Shown in pieces: positions 45,154-57,374 of a stretch of 64,000 nucleotides of DNA. Numbering within the stretch: position 1 is the first letter of the stretch; each line of letters begins with the position of its first letter. A program made the translations under genes and the position numbers. Source of the stretch: Fagopyrum homotropicum (taxonomy: Eukaryota; Streptophyta; Magnoliopsida; Caryophyllales; Polygonaceae). The stretch covers positions 143,960,494 through 144,024,493 of the forward strand of contig BSWB01000005.1 in the NCBI GenBank assembly GCA_033239125.1. Direction: 5' to 3'. The notes beneath the pieces are model-generated. The model did no database searches. It was not told the origin of the DNA and saw nothing but the letters and a program-made list of their open reading frames with translations.

Positions 45154-45772
45154 ATATTCATGACTTCTTAATATCTTTAAAATTCGATGGATCAAAGTTC
45201 ACGTGAGAGTTTTGTCAGATGCCCGAATGCACATCAGTCCTACCATAACACATAAACTCAGTGAAGTTTCATGTTAAAATCAATTCACAACACTAAAAGT
45301 AGTGCACCATCCTTATATATATCAAACATGAATTTTTTTTATTATCGATATAAGAACATTTCATATTTCAGATATCTCCAAGAAAATGGTTAGGATTGAG
45401 ATCCATTTACATGCTTAAACTACAAAATGTACCTCTTATGCCCAATTAGCTATCGGTTATCACCCCAATTAGAAATGATGATACGAGCTTTATCAAATGT
45501 ACGTACTATTCGTAACGTTCACCAAGTTTTTGTAAAGACGCTTGACAAAGTTGGTAAAAGAACCTTAAATTTGTTGTCAATTATTATTAAAATGGAACTA
45601 ATATCATAGGACGATTAACGCACTAATTAAGGATGTACCATCGTACAATCGTATAATGTAGTATAAGAAAAACATTGTCTACATAAACCTTAAAGAATAC
45701 AATTGCTCGGTATTACAATAGGCAAACGTGTATACAAAAATTATGAACTAATTTGGTACAAGATAACCAAGC
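45154..45772. other. Spacer between pseudogene and array member 7
   Basis: No gene or clear repeat is recognised. Confidence 0.5.
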
Positions 45773-46756
45773 TTACTCGATTTCTATAATTATAGAGTCG
45801 AGTGAAAAATAACTACCAAGATATATATTGAAGTACTTAGACATAGAAGAGTTATTAGTAGAAGATTTGCATGCAAAATATATAACGGTTTGCACCACTA
45901 ACCCAAAGAGAAAGAGTAGAGAACGTAACACTAAGAAAAGGCCTCCGAATCCGATCTTTCCGATCACACCGAACGACTCCTCAAACACAACGAATTTGTC
46001 AAATAATAGTTGGATGCACCCGAAGCAAAGGTTAATCTCAAGAAATATTGTAGCTGAAATTCCCATTTTACCCTTCATTAACGTCATGCTTTTCGATATT
46101 GCTTGGAATCCATAACTCTCTTCCAAAACAGAAATCACGCTTGCTAGTTGCCATATTACACTAATGTAGATGAACCCGACAAAGTAGACTACGTAGATTG
46201 TTGAAAACACGATCCTGGTAGTGATTGTCCCGTCGTTCTCCGGAAAAAAAGACTCAATCACGGATAAGATTTGCACAGTAGTGATGTTATAAACAATGAA
46301 AATGGAGAAATTGCAGAGTAAGGTAACTATAAGTCTATTCCAAAACGTGAGGGCAAAACTCATGACCTTTTTGTAAGTAGTTTGCACGTTAGAGTAAACA
46401 CATGCAACGGTGTAAACGACAGTAGAGATAGAAAGAAGAGAAAAGACAATAAGGAAAGCAAAGTACGCTACCTCGCTTGTCCAATATTCTATATACTCTA
46501 TATTCAAGGTGTCGGAGATCTCACCATACGATACAGTTGGTTTCTTAGTTCTTTGAAGTTCATCAAGATCAAAGACGATCTTGGTGATGAGAAACATTGA
46601 GATTCCGCTATGATATAGAAAGATAACCGAAAGAGGGAGAATTAGGGTTAGGGTGATTTGAAGGAAGATTTTCTTACAAGACGAGATGATCTTGATCGAT
46701 TCTAAACACATGTCGAAGAACCCTACAAACTCGAGCTCGTCTTGTGCAAGATCCAT
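45773..46756 (-). CDS. Multi-pass membrane protein, array member 7 (327 aa)
   Basis: Intronless. The start at 46756 (MDLAQDELEFVGFFDMCLES) is chosen by alignment with the other members; an ATG 87 bp upstream in frame would add a His/Tyr-rich tail without family support. Six hydrophobic segments and 'FWNRLIVTLLCN', 'WQLASVISVLEESYGFQAI', 'TLMKGKMGIS' and 'IYFACKSSTNNSSMSKYF' are present. The KSYHH-IDKSAL tail has been replaced by an Asn/Ser-rich one, as in member 6. The gene is the right-hand end of the array. Function unknown. Confidence 0.86.
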   Translation of the reverse strand: MDLAQDELEFVGFFDMCLESIKIISSCKKIFLQITLTLILPLSVIFLYHSGISMFLITKIVFDLDELQRTKKPTVSYGEISDTLNIEYIEYWTSEVAYFAFLIVFSLLSISTVVYTVACVYSNVQTTYKKVMSFALTFWNRLIVTLLCNFSIFIVYNITTVQILSVIESFFPENDGTITTRIVFSTIYVVYFVGFIYISVIWQLASVISVLEESYGFQAISKSMTLMKGKMGISATIFLEINLCFGCIQLLFDKFVVFEESFGVIGKIGFGGLFLVLRSLLFLFGLVVQTVIYFACKSSTNNSSMSKYFNIYLGSYFSLDSIIIEIE

Positions 46757-48192
46757 TGCTTCTTTTCTCGAACGAGAGAAGTGTAGGTGTAAATGTGTGT
46801 ATGTCTTATGTGTGTGTGGAGAATATAATGGCAACGTATACACAGAAGTTCACATGCCTAGATATCACCCGGCTAGAAATATTGAGACCGGGTTTGATGT
46901 ATAAAATAGTTGTTAGCTAGTGAAGGTTGTGATGATATTGAATAGTTTATATATTTGCATTAAAAAATAATAAAACTTACAAAGAGAATTGAGCATAAAA
47001 GATCACGTAACCAAAAGAAGTGCAATCTTTTTAATTTTAAATTTGTAAAAATCTGGATTAGGTAGCACCAATCTCGATCGAAGCCTTGACAAAGTTAGAA
47101 AGAACATTTGTAATTTAAAATTATTGTTTCTTGAACTTATGTTAGTATAATGTTAGTATGTTATATTGTTTTCCTTCTTTTGGGTTTTTTGTCTGCCCGA
47201 GAAGATGGGTAATTTTATTTTTTTGTTAACTTTATCAGTCCCTATTGGACAATTTCGTTTTGTTTTGACTGGATTTTTTTATGAATTTTGCTACATAAAT
47301 TTAGGGTTGTGTTTAGTTAAGATAGGATTATTTTAGGTTGGAGATTTTTTATTTTTTTTTAATCAATGTGAGGTGCTCGACTACACTAAGCAAACTTGGT
47401 GTATAGAGAGGCCGAAACCGGCAAACGGACAAACTGTCATGTAAATAGCGATAAAACAAGAGATAAACATCACAAAACATTACAAGAAAATGATCGCAAA
47501 AGTAAAAAAGATTCAAAAAAAATCGGAACAAACAATTCACGGAAGAAGACAAGGAAAACTTGAGGCTGGCCAAAAATGGAGAGAACACAGGATAGATGAG
47601 CTAGCACGGTGTCTCGCCGCCATGAAGCAGGATAGTAGAAACCCTTTTCAAGGGGAAGTCCTACCTTCTGCGGAAATGTGGATCCAACGACGTTCCCTTC
47701 CTAGATGGATTTATTTTAGATTGGAGTTATTTTAGAGTAGGGATAACAGGATAAGGATTTATTTTAGATTTTTGTTTTGTTTTTTATAGAATTTATCTTA
47801 GGTGTTTAGTTGGGGATTATTTTAGATGGTTAAAACCGAAATTTTAGTAGGAGAAGAGCAACAAATCTTATATGGATAGTAAAAAACGTATTTGAAGAGG
47901 GTTTTGAATCTGAAAGGGAATCGAGAAGGGTGACGAGGAGTGGGAGATAGAGTTTCAACAATGGAGCACAAAGCAAAGAAAGAATTCAGGGAGAAGAGTT
48001 GCTTCTTCTCTCCATCTCCATTGCATATGGGGTTGATGAATGAGAAATGTGGGAAGAGCATATGGGGTAGTAATTTTAGGTGAATGTTATAAATGTACGG
48101 TATTCGATTTACTAACGTAAAATTAACGCACATTGAGATTGTGCCTCAAGTATGAAGTGTGACGTGCAGCGTAATGTTTGTTATTGAATTTT
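46757..48192. other. Spacer without recognised gene
   Basis: Several direct 'gattattttag' and 'tttagttggggatta' pieces occur near 47310-47830, suggesting repeat DNA. No RNA gene or protein is recognised. Confidence 0.4.
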
Positions 48193-49007
48193 AAAAAATT
48201 GGGTTAAATAGACTCTTTTATTATAGGTTTTTATTTTTGGTAGACCCTCTCATTTTACCTTATATATAATGGTCAAATTAATTAATTGAGCCTTTTTTAG
48301 AATTATCTCTATAACTAGGTTCATAGTATAAATATGTATAGTAAATGTATCCCTAATCAAACTCCTTTCAACTTTAGTTTAATGAAAGTGGTAAATTTTG
48401 AAGGGATACACAAACCTAATGGTAATAGAATATGACCTATTTGGCCAAATTCTTTTATATATAATTCCCCTAGATTGAAGAACTGGTTAAATAGTGATAC
48501 ATTTATTAAATGAGTTTATGATATGAGTACTCTTACTAGAGTATTAGGGGTAAAATGTCTAATTAAATTTTTGCGATTTAATTTCATATTTTCTCAAAAA
48601 AAAAAAATTATGACGTTGATGCACTATCTCACTAAGTGTTAGCGTCATGTTTCTTTGTAAATCCATGTTTTAATGATTTTTTTTTCTAAAAAAAAATTCC
48701 GACGACGGCTGTTGTGTAGTAACTAAGCGTCGATGTCAGTTTTTTAAGTCTCAATGTACGTCAGTTATGTGTTAGTAATTCCGACGCTGTATATTTATAA
48801 TCCCCTAAATTAACAAAAGTATAAAATGACTAACTAGACTTTTTACCACTAATACTCTATCAAGAATACTTACAATATAAATTCATTTAGTAAATATACT
48901 CTTATTTAACTCAATTTATTTCATCTAGGGGAATTATATATAGGTTAAAATTAGAGGGTCTACAAAACAAAAGCTTATAAAAAATAACATATTTAACCCA
49001 ATTCTTT
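48193..49007. mobile_element. Long-TIR non-autonomous DNA transposon, about 815 bp
   Basis: The outer 200-400 bp on each side are imperfect inverted copies. Left 'aattgggttaaata', 'tagaccctct', 'tatataattcccctaga' and 'agagtatta.gggtaaaa' reappear in the same order on the minus strand from the right end. The centre (48605-48790) has several 'gcgtc' and 'gacgc' palindromic pieces. No transposase. The long TIRs suggest a MULE-type or CACTA-derived element. Confidence 0.7.
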
Positions 49008-49148
49008 CTTAACAAAATAATATGTGAACTAAGTATGAAAAATATCAATTGATAGTATATAAATTATATAATTTTGAACGAATTGAACTAATATTATAAA
49101 CTTTGGTAATATTTAACCCAATTCTTTCTTAACAAAATAATATGTGGA
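48989..49148. repeat. 38-bp perfect direct repeat, 120 bp apart
   Basis: 'Atatttaacccaattctttc' and the following 18 bp occur at 48989-49026 and 49109-49146 without a mismatch. The first copy includes the right TIR end of the long-TIR element, so the second may be a partial re-insertion or slippage duplicate. Confidence 0.85.
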
Positions 49149-49748
49149 TGATTGTAGGTCATTGGATCAAGTGAATCAACGGTTCAAATTACTCCGTAAT
49201 GCCGCACCACGACCCCTCTCCGCACCTGAACTAATATCTAAAAACTTAGTAAAAATATTTAACAATATTTTATGGATATTTAAAAGGAAAAATCCTTATC
49301 TAAGATAAACAAGGGTTTAAATTAAAATTATTAATTTCACCTTAATATATTAGGATGAAATGTCACATCTATAACAATTGGAACGATGAGCCTAGTATAC
49401 CAAGTCAGTCGGATAATTTTATGATCAATTGGTTTTATGTGTGTTGAGCTTAAACTCAATGCACTCAGACGTGCATCGGATCTCGAAGTCATCTCACCCA
49501 TTTGAACCAAATCCAATTTGACAACCCATACGAGGTATACATATGATCAAAATCTTAATTAAGAATCTTATATATGATTAGCTCGTGCTACCTTAATCTT
49601 CAATAAAACCCTCTTTAAAGCAAACACTGATTTTTACCCTTTAACTTTCCCATACTCCATTAATCATGATTTTACAGAAGATTAGGAACATCATTTGATA
49701 CAAAGCCTCAATAATTAAGAATTCAACAAACTGATCGATGCTGGAACT

Positions 49749-50667
49749 TCACCACTTCCAGAATACATTTGAGCCACACTTGTATTTATCCTTTCCTTCA
49801 CATTCCAACTGCAGATCTTCAGAAAGAAATGGCACTTTCTGCACAAAATCAAACCAACATGAAAGTTTCCTGTAAGTAAAACAACTCAAGAAAACGCTAT
49901 AGGGTTTTTCCATTTATATTTCATCTGGCTGATCTTTTACCTTTTGCTTGGCAAGATCTTGGCAGCCTGTGAAGTTCTCGGGGAACTTGCAGGTTCCGAA
50001 TTGAACTGTGAATGCTCTCGCGAAGTTGGCTCCGCTTGTTGCCAGTCTCTTCTTGTCATTCAGTTCCTATAAGGTGATCATAGACACCAGGGACAAGAAA
50101 AACAAATGGTTTATTATCTTTGATAGTGAAAGATATATGAATGACCTAGTTGATAAAGTCCGAAACCAATACATAAGTCTATTGCGGATTCATCCTAAAA
50201 CTATTTGTAAAGACAGATGATAAGACCAACACATAAGTTGATGCGGTTTCATCCTAAAACCGTTTGTAATTGATGTGGGATAGTTTTATTTCCACGCGAA
50301 TTTCACAAATGGTCTTTTTTCGGTCTATTTAACTGGACCATTAACATGGGAGAAGAGATTCAACATATGATATTGAAGCTACCTTGTTAGCCTTGCTTTT
50401 CTCGAGGTAGTCTTCGATGACTCCAGCATTTGCTGAGGACGAGGAGGCAGCGAGAATAGCGGCTAGACCCAAGAGAGCTGCTCTCCTACCTTGGCTTCCC
50501 TTGTTTCCTTCCTCGGTAACCTGAAGTTGGGCCTTGATCATAGGCATCCTTTGGGACGAGGATCCGAAACTGGGCAATGAGGTTACCTTCGAGCTAAGCT
50601 CGGATGCTCCGGTCACACCCGAGATGGCGTAGCTACAGGCGAGGACGTTGGAGTTCATGGCTGCCAT
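49749..50667 (-). CDS. PSAN: PSAN, photosystem I reaction centre subunit N (166 aa)
   Basis: Three exons, 50383-50667, 49941-50066 and 49749-49838, join in phase and end at TGA. PsaN is a peripheral subunit on the lumenal side of photosystem I that helps dock plastocyanin. The precursor has a Ser-rich chloroplast transit part (MAAMNSNVLACSYAISG) and a twin-arginine lumen signal (GRRAALLGLAAILAA...ANA), with cleavage expected before GVIEDYLEKSKANK. The mature part (about 85 residues) holds ELNDKKRLATSGANFARAFT, FGTCKFPENFTGCQDLAKQK and ends KYKCGSNVFWKW; its four cysteines are kept. Start: the ATG at 50667 matches known precursors; an in-frame ATG at 50916 lies in the 5' leader. Upstream are a CCAAT on the minus strand (50854-50858) and a GATAAG I-box core (50829-50834), usual for light-regulated genes. 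Confidence 0.96.
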
Positions 50668-50994
50668 GGGATTTGGTTTTTGGTAATGAGGTGTGTTTGA
50701 GAGGTGAAAAAGAATGGTTTTTGTTATGTTTAGTTGAAATGAGGGTTTTTGGGAGTTTATGATTTCTTTGTTTGGTGGGGCTGTGAATTTGGGGATGATG
50801 CGTAATTGAGGATTGTGGTTGGAGTATGGATAAGGTGAGATTGCCTTCCTCTTATTGGCAAACTCATTTTGCCATTTCTCTTTACTTAGATCCTTGTGAC
50901 AGCATAAGGGGCCCATGAAGAGCTTAGAGGAATAATGCTTTAGCCTCCAGCATTTACTTACAACTTGAAATTTTTGTCAATTTCATGTCATATT

Positions 50995-51134
50995 CAACTC
51001 AACTCGAGACTCGAACCAAAATTTGACTCGACTAAGCTAATTAGACCGCCAACTCAACTCCATCCGAAACGTTAACGGACTAAGTCGAGTTGTTTCGGCT
51101 ACAACTCAAAATTTGGTTAGCCTCGAGTTGAGTT
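50995..51134. mobile_element. Small MITE with CAACTCAACTCGAG ends
   Basis: Left caactcaactcgag (50995-51008) and right ctcgagttgagtt (51122-51134) are inverted. The interior also has inverted 'cgactaagc' and 'actaagtcg' pieces. No target duplication is clear. Confidence 0.6.
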
Positions 51135-51811
51135 TGCATTTCCCAATAATCGTTCATTTTATAAAGTAAACGCTTATTTTTGTTCATAATTAGAAAAAAT
51201 GAACACTGGTACTTAAAAATAAAATAAATGAACCGGTAGAACGAAAAAATTCACCAACTTTCTCCTGTCCAGAAGTAGATTCTATACATATACACATAGA
51301 GATCATCTTTTGAAAGTTCCAATATTCCTAATTTATATGCCCTTAAGCAGGAAATCAAAAATCCAGATTTTGGAGAGATTGCCTTAAAATAAATGGATGT
51401 ATCACATTAAAATATTTTATAAATTGTATTTTGAAATCGGTATTTATATACCATACTTTTATAACCTCAGAGAGCTCAAAATGCAAACCACCTGATTTCC
51501 AGGAGACTGCAATGCCATTTGAGTTGCTGCTTTACTCAGGGCCTGAATCAAATGTATCATAAGCTTCTAATTCAATGACTAATTTGAAACCTTTAGCATT
51601 TTGGTCAGTTTGGACCTTCAGTTAGAGAGTTGCTGCACTAAAAATAGATGGGAATGGAGGAAAGAGGTCAAGATTTCATTTTAAACTTGTATATATATGA
51701 TGTCTGGTAGGAGAAATTCATAGGCCAATCGGCCACAAAAAAAGCTGGGAATAACACATCACAAACAACAAACTATCCTGATGTTATATTTAGTTCAAAG
51801 AAAGAACTGTT
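51135..51811. other. Spacer between PSAN and PIGF
   Basis: I see no gene here. The left part is presumably distal promoter of PSAN and the right part the PIGF 3' UTR. Confidence 0.5.
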
Positions 51812-54800
51812 CTATTCTCCTTTAACATGTTTCTTCCTACCGAAGAGAACAAACCCAAACGCTGCAATCATTCCAAGGACATACCCAGCAATGCCCGCAT
51901 ACGTCACACAAATAGGCCATTCCTGTGAAGAAGTCAGTTTAAAAATGCTTTCATAGTAAAAGACTTATTGTAAAGATCTCTCTTATAACAGCAATGACTA
52001 AATTGAAACCTTTAACAAAAAATGCTTTCATAGTGTTATTTATGTTCTTAGACTTTATCAAGTTATTTAAAACACTCCAAACAGATAGATGAATACCTGC
52101 CATGGTCTCTCCCAATCTAGTGGAGTAGGCCAAGCACCAAACCATGACCCAATAACAGCCCCATGTGCTGGAATGCAGAGCAGATACTCAGTAGATCCGA
52201 TAGGCCTGAAATCGAGAACGCCACATGTTATTTGAAGCAAAAAGTTGTGATCAAACAAACTACACCTTGATCCATGCAGGAATGAACTCTATAAGTAAAC
52301 ACAATTGCTAGGTTACGGGCATTGGAAAATAATTGTTGGCTAATTTATGTTTTTTTGGATAGTTGTAGGTTTTTGAGTAGTTGTTTTGATTGAGTTTTTG
52401 AAGAGTTCTGTGAATATTAAAATCTAATGAAAAATCTATCAAGGGTTTGGTATAGGTAGATTTTTAAGGTGAATTTACCAAGAGGGGAAAATGCTAAAAT
52501 TAATTAATTATAAAAATATGTAAATGAATTGGATGGTATAATGGACCAAAATAAGGAAAGGCTACTGAAGAAACTCTCCAAAGCTATCTCTTATCGAGCT
52601 GTAAAAAAATCCCCAAAAACTACTCCAATAATCTAGTAGAACTTTAATATCCCTAATAAGCAACCCTAACCAAACATACATTACATTTCACTTTTCTCAA
52701 AACTCCACTAAAATCAATCCAATAACATATAGCAAACATGTTGTAAGTATGCAAGTTTCAAATCAGTGACTTGTGATAAGTGTTCAAGGTTTTTATCAAG
52801 TTCTTCAGGTGATTTTTAACTAGTATCCATCAAGAAACATAATATGATAACAATAACTGGCCTGAGTAAACATGTAAAGAAAGTCTGTTCTTCATGCAAC
52901 CTTTAAAATCACAAGTTCAAGCTAAATTTACTATCACATCTACGATGAGCATTCCCAACAAAATCCCTTGCAAAAAACTGCAAGATTGTTATATACAAAA
53001 GCTTGCCTGGTAGCTGCAAATAAACGTTGCCAGTCTGCCCAAGATGAACCAAGTACGCACGCAGCGGGAGTAATCTGTCGGACAGTAACTGCCTTAGTCC
53101 CTTGGACAAATATTTACTAGTGCAAAAACTGGACAGCTTTTTAAGATGGCATTTAAAACAGATAAAGGGGGTTACACTGAAGGATTAAACGAACACTCAC
53201 CGTGAACAATGACATCAGAAGGGACCAATTTAACGTAGCCAAGAAATACCTGATGATCCAGTGAAAAGGTGTTGTGATTAGTACTATATCCTTTAACCAA
53301 CTATAACTAGATCAGCAGATGGTGAGATAAGAGGAAAGAAAAATACTACCTCCAATGGAAAGTACTCACTTCAGGTGTATACATAAATATAAGTCGTCTT
53401 GGGTTTCTAGGCAATTAATTAACTGGGATTTACAACAATTGTTATTGAAATTTGTTTTTGTTGACTATTTTGTCTCCCAAGCTCTTACTTCATTGTCTCA
53501 AAAAGGCGGTGAACATGTAATAAGCGATAATATTTAGGAAATCCTTGAAATATTAGTTAATTAATATTATTCATAGAGATTGTGTCAAAAGCATTTACTG
53601 GTATTTCCGACTAAATAATCTGAGGGAGCAGATATGCGATGATATGGATATAAAGTATTCCCATGATCGTATACAGATTTCAGCAGTTGAGGCAGAAAAT
53701 TGGTATTCGGAAATCAAATAGATACTGAAGACTGAACTCAAGTGTAAAAATGTCATGCCATTTGCTTTAATGATAATCATAAATAAGAATATACCTAGCT
53801 GACATACTTGGTACTAACAGGTGCCCCCAAAGTAATAGCTCCAAATGCCATGACCAATGCTCCTGTGGATACATTACAGAAGTACAATTAACAATCCCAT
53901 AGACAATATATGTTAAGTATAACTTTAGTGAAAGATGGAAAAGAAGATAAAAACTGAAGATCTTGTTTGTTTAGATAATGACTTTTGATAGAGAAGAAAC
54001 AGAAGCAGCAAATAAAGAACAGGAAGGAAAACCATAACAACCCAAGCACAGTTGACAACTTGACAACAGTCAAATGGATATATTACAGAAGTACAACTAA
54101 CAATCACATAGACAATGTATGTTATGCATAACTTATTGAAAGGTGGAAAGGAAGAGAAAAACTGAAGACCTTGTCTGTTCAGATAGAGACTTTTTTACAT
54201 AGAAGAAACAGAACCGGCAAATAAAGACCAGGAAGGGAAACCCCAAGCTCAGTTGACACAAGCTAAAAGGGTGAGGCATTTTGACTACTAGAGCTCAAAA
54301 TTAATAAAATTCATTCCCATGTGCAAATAAGTTGGCAGGAATTTCGAGAGAGAAAAACAAAGGGATAGCAAAACATGTCTTTTAATCTTCTGTCCACGTC
54401 TAAAAGTGTGTCCGAGCAAAAACCCTTTTACAGGACTTTAACCAACTTGATCCACTCAAGATCAAAAAGACTTGTTAGAGCTCTAATAATTATATGCCAC
54501 TGTGTTTAAACTTCACAAAGAGACCTAGCATCACGAAGCTCTGATATCAGTGGATTCATCTTGATCAATCCTCATCATAATGAGAAGGACGTATACAAGC
54601 TTTTTAGGTAATAGACATGTCCATTTGTGGGTTATTGCTTCTTGCTAAGCATGTTGCCTCAAAAGACATTTTGAAAGAAAATTATTCAAATAACAAAAAG
54701 GAAAAGAAGGATGGCAAAACAAGCTGAAAGGGTGAGGCATTTTGACAACTATAGCTCAAAATGGTTAAATTCTTTCACATGTGCATTTAAGTTGATAGAT

Positions 54801-56383
54801 TTCGAGGGGGGGGGGGAACAAAGGTATAGGTAAACATGTCTTTTAATCTTCTGTGCACATCTAAAAGTGTGTCCGAGCAAAAAACCTTTTACAGGACTTA
54901 AACCAACTTGATCCACTCAAGATCAGAAGGAATTGTTAGAGCTCTAAAATTTATATGCCACTGTGTTTAAACTTCACAAATAAACCTAGCATCGCGAAGC
55001 TCTGATATCAGTGAATTCATCTTGATACACCATTATCATGAGAAGGACATATACAAGCTTTTTAGGTAATAGACATATCCATTTGTGGGTTAATGCTTCT
55101 TGCTAAGCATGTTACCTCAAAGGGCATTCTGAAGGAAAATTATTCAAATAACAAAAATAAAAATAAGGATGGCAAAACATTTCCACTTTATCGTCCGTCC
55201 ACATTTATGTCAGAGGCTCCAAGCAACATCCCTTTTGCAAAAGTGCAGCTTTTTAACCAATTTGATCCACTGAAGATCAAAAGGAATTGTTAAAGCTCTA
55301 ATAATGATATGTCACCGTGTTTAAACTTCACAAATGAATCTAGCATCATGAAGCTCTGATATCAGTGAGTTCAAATTAATATATCTTCATCACCATGACA
55401 AGGACACATACAAGACATTAAGGTCAAAAACATGAGTTACAGCAACGAACTTGTGGAACTTGTGGGCATAAGCATTTGGCAATGTGCCTTAATACACATC
55501 TGTCTGTGATTTACTATTTCTTAATGGGACGTATACCTCAATAAAAGTCATTCTCCCTACATGAAGCACTAGTCACATACATATACATCAAGTGTAATCG
55601 TCCTTTGTGACTTTCTGCATATACTCTTTATTATTAGATAACAAGAAAATGCCCACAAAAATCTTGTAAAATAAAATGCACCTCTCTCCAACCCAAGCCA
55701 CTTATACAACATGCACTCTTTAATATCTAAAGTAAAGGTTGCGCCATCAACCATCGCCTTTTCTTAGTTTTTGGCAAATAGTGATATGAATATAAGATGC
55801 ATCTCCTTGATTAGACGAGTAGATTGGAATTTGTCTACAAAGACAAATTTATCACAAAACAAAGGACATGAAATAGGAGCTAGAGGAAGAAATACCAACC
55901 AATGGGAAGCCCCAACAATCCACGCCCAACGGCTTTTAAGTACTGTATAAAAACGCATGATACAATTAACAATAGAACTTGTAAATATCATAAAACACTG
56001 TAACTAATAGCGGCTACTTCCATACCGAGCATTTTGAAGGGTTTTTGCGGAGAGTACTGAAAAGCAGAATCACGATAGGGGATTCAATGACCTAAAAACA
56101 ACAAAACACGAGGCCTTGATTACTTGGAATAAAAATACTGAGCAATCAATCTAATAGCTATAGCAGAATAAAAAGGTGGGGATACCAAGAGTGAAAGAAG
56201 AGTTTTGACAGGATCTGAGATGAGATTGACGGAGTAGAAGTTATGCGCAAACCAGAAACCAGCAATCAACCCTAGCCCACATGCGGAAAGAAGAGAAAAG
56301 GATCTTAATGAAGACAACGCTTCAGAACTGTCTACTGTAACTGTAGATTTGCTCGATTTCTTCTTCTTCATGATCTCTCTCAT
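51812..56383 (-). CDS. PIGF: PIG-F, GPI-anchor biosynthesis protein (238 aa)
   Basis: Eight exons: 56186-56383, 56026-56091, 55900-55942, 53808-53862, 53201-53249, 53007-53092, 52097-52205, 51812-51922. All phases close, ending TAG. PIG-F is a multi-pass ER protein that stabilises the PIGO and PIGG transferases adding ethanolamine phosphate to GPI precursors. Several hydrophobic helices are seen (FSLLSACGLGLIAGFWFA, ESPIVILLFSTL, WPICVTYAGIAGYVLGMIA). The family signature GSWFGAWPTPLDWERPWQ spans exons 7 and 8, and the tail is a basic GRKKHVKGE, ER-retention-like. Length fits (human about 219). Exon 6 ends CAG followed by GCAAGC, a GC-AG intron with good consensus. In exon 4 I use the donor at 53807 (GTATGT). 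Start at 56383 (MREIMKKKK); the ATG at 56371 is an alternative. Intron 3 (about 1.9 kb... to 2 kb) is inflated by tandem repeats. Confidence 0.93.
52305..52671. mobile_element. MITE-like insertion in PIGF intron 6
   Basis: It shares 'tttttttggatagttg', 'gtagattttt' and 'gtgaatttacca' motifs, in order, with the element at 13217-13656. The right end is followed by 'ccctaaccaaacata', typical of a MITE end. Borders are approximate. Confidence 0.45.
53871..54257. repeat. Tandem duplication, about 190-200 bp x2, in PIGF intron 3
   Basis: 'Attacagaagtacaa.taaca' begins at 53873 and again at 54083. 'Actgaagatcttgt.tgtt', 'agaagaaacagaa' and 'caggaaggaaa' follow in the same order in both copies. Confidence 0.88.
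54258..55420. repeat. Tandem repeat, about 460-bp unit x2.5, in PIGF intron 3
   Basis: Units start at about 54258 and 54722 ('aagggtgaggcattttgac'), with a partial third from about 55180. Each contains 'gatccactcaagatca', 'tgtgtttaaacttcacaaa', 'gaagctctgatatcagtg' and 'attattcaaataacaaaa'. The second unit has a run of nine or so G (about 54806-54815). Confidence 0.92.
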
Positions 56384-57195
56384 ATTTCGACACTCTGTTA
56401 TCGGAGAATGTGAGATCTGGCCGTCGTGTAAATGTAGGTCTTTGCCTCCATGGAGCGAGTCGGGTATGGACAATATACCATATATATTCCTCCGACCAAA
56501 AACAATATACCACATATATATGCATATTTTGACTGGTTCGGTTGAAGAGGATCATTGTGATAGGCTGATGAGAAGATTTTATTGGTTTTTTTACTAATGA
56601 ACTAATCTTAAAATAATATACAGTGATATTAAAATGAAGAAAATAAAATAAATACATAGTATAAAAATTTAACAAAAATTTTCCTCACTCCTTTTTGTAA
56701 GGCCTCCTTACCCGAATTAATATTTATCTATACTGAAAAGAAGAAACATTATGGTCAAAAGTGTAAATAACTCCAAATCATTGTATGAAAATAATTAAGG
56801 GTTGTGATTTATCATAATTAATTAACACTTGTCGTATACTTGAACAAAAGTATAATTAATAATTGAACATATATATTAATATTTGAACAATTAGTTAACT
56901 AGGACTCGTTCGGTACCAAAATTGAAGAGTGAAACATCGACTGAATGAACTTTCATCCGCTACAATGGGTTCGACGAAGAAAATGGAGAGACTAAATTGG
57001 GAGTGAAGAGGCTAAAAATGGGAATGGATGATGGATTTTTCAGTGGGGCATCGAGGTTTAAGCAAATGAATGGGTGAACAACTGAACATGAAACAACAAC
57101 TTCATTTCTACCCTTATTTGCGTCCTTAAAATCCCTCATCTCTATGAGCTTGGGAAAAAGGCGGTGAGAAACTTCGAAGGTATTTTCTTCCAGTT
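56384..57195. other. Spacer upstream of PIGF
   Basis: The left end is presumed PIGF promoter. A 97-codon minus-strand frame (56960-57253) starts inside the adjacent MITE and is not recognised. Confidence 0.45.
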
Positions 57196-57374
57196 TGGAT
57201 CCTCTGAAATTTGGTATGTAACACCAAATGTGTCTCCAATAAGAATAAGACACATGTACACCTAATTAGACAAATTAGAATTAAACAAAAATTACTTTAT
57301 CTATTTATTATCCACGTGGCAGTATATTATTGGAGACACAGGGTGAGTTACATATATTTGACTCAGAAGATCCT
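57196..57374. mobile_element. Fold-back MITE, about 180 bp
   Basis: The left half 'ggatcctctgaaatttggta' onward to 'tgtctccaata' is matched inverted by the right half 'ggatcttctgagtcaaatat' onward to 'tgtctccaata' read on the minus strand. The arms are about 46 bp each and imperfect. No target duplication is clear. Confidence 0.75.

Noticed and set aside
56960..57253. 97-codon minus-strand frame
   Set aside because: It begins inside the fold-back MITE at 57196-57374 and shows no family signal.
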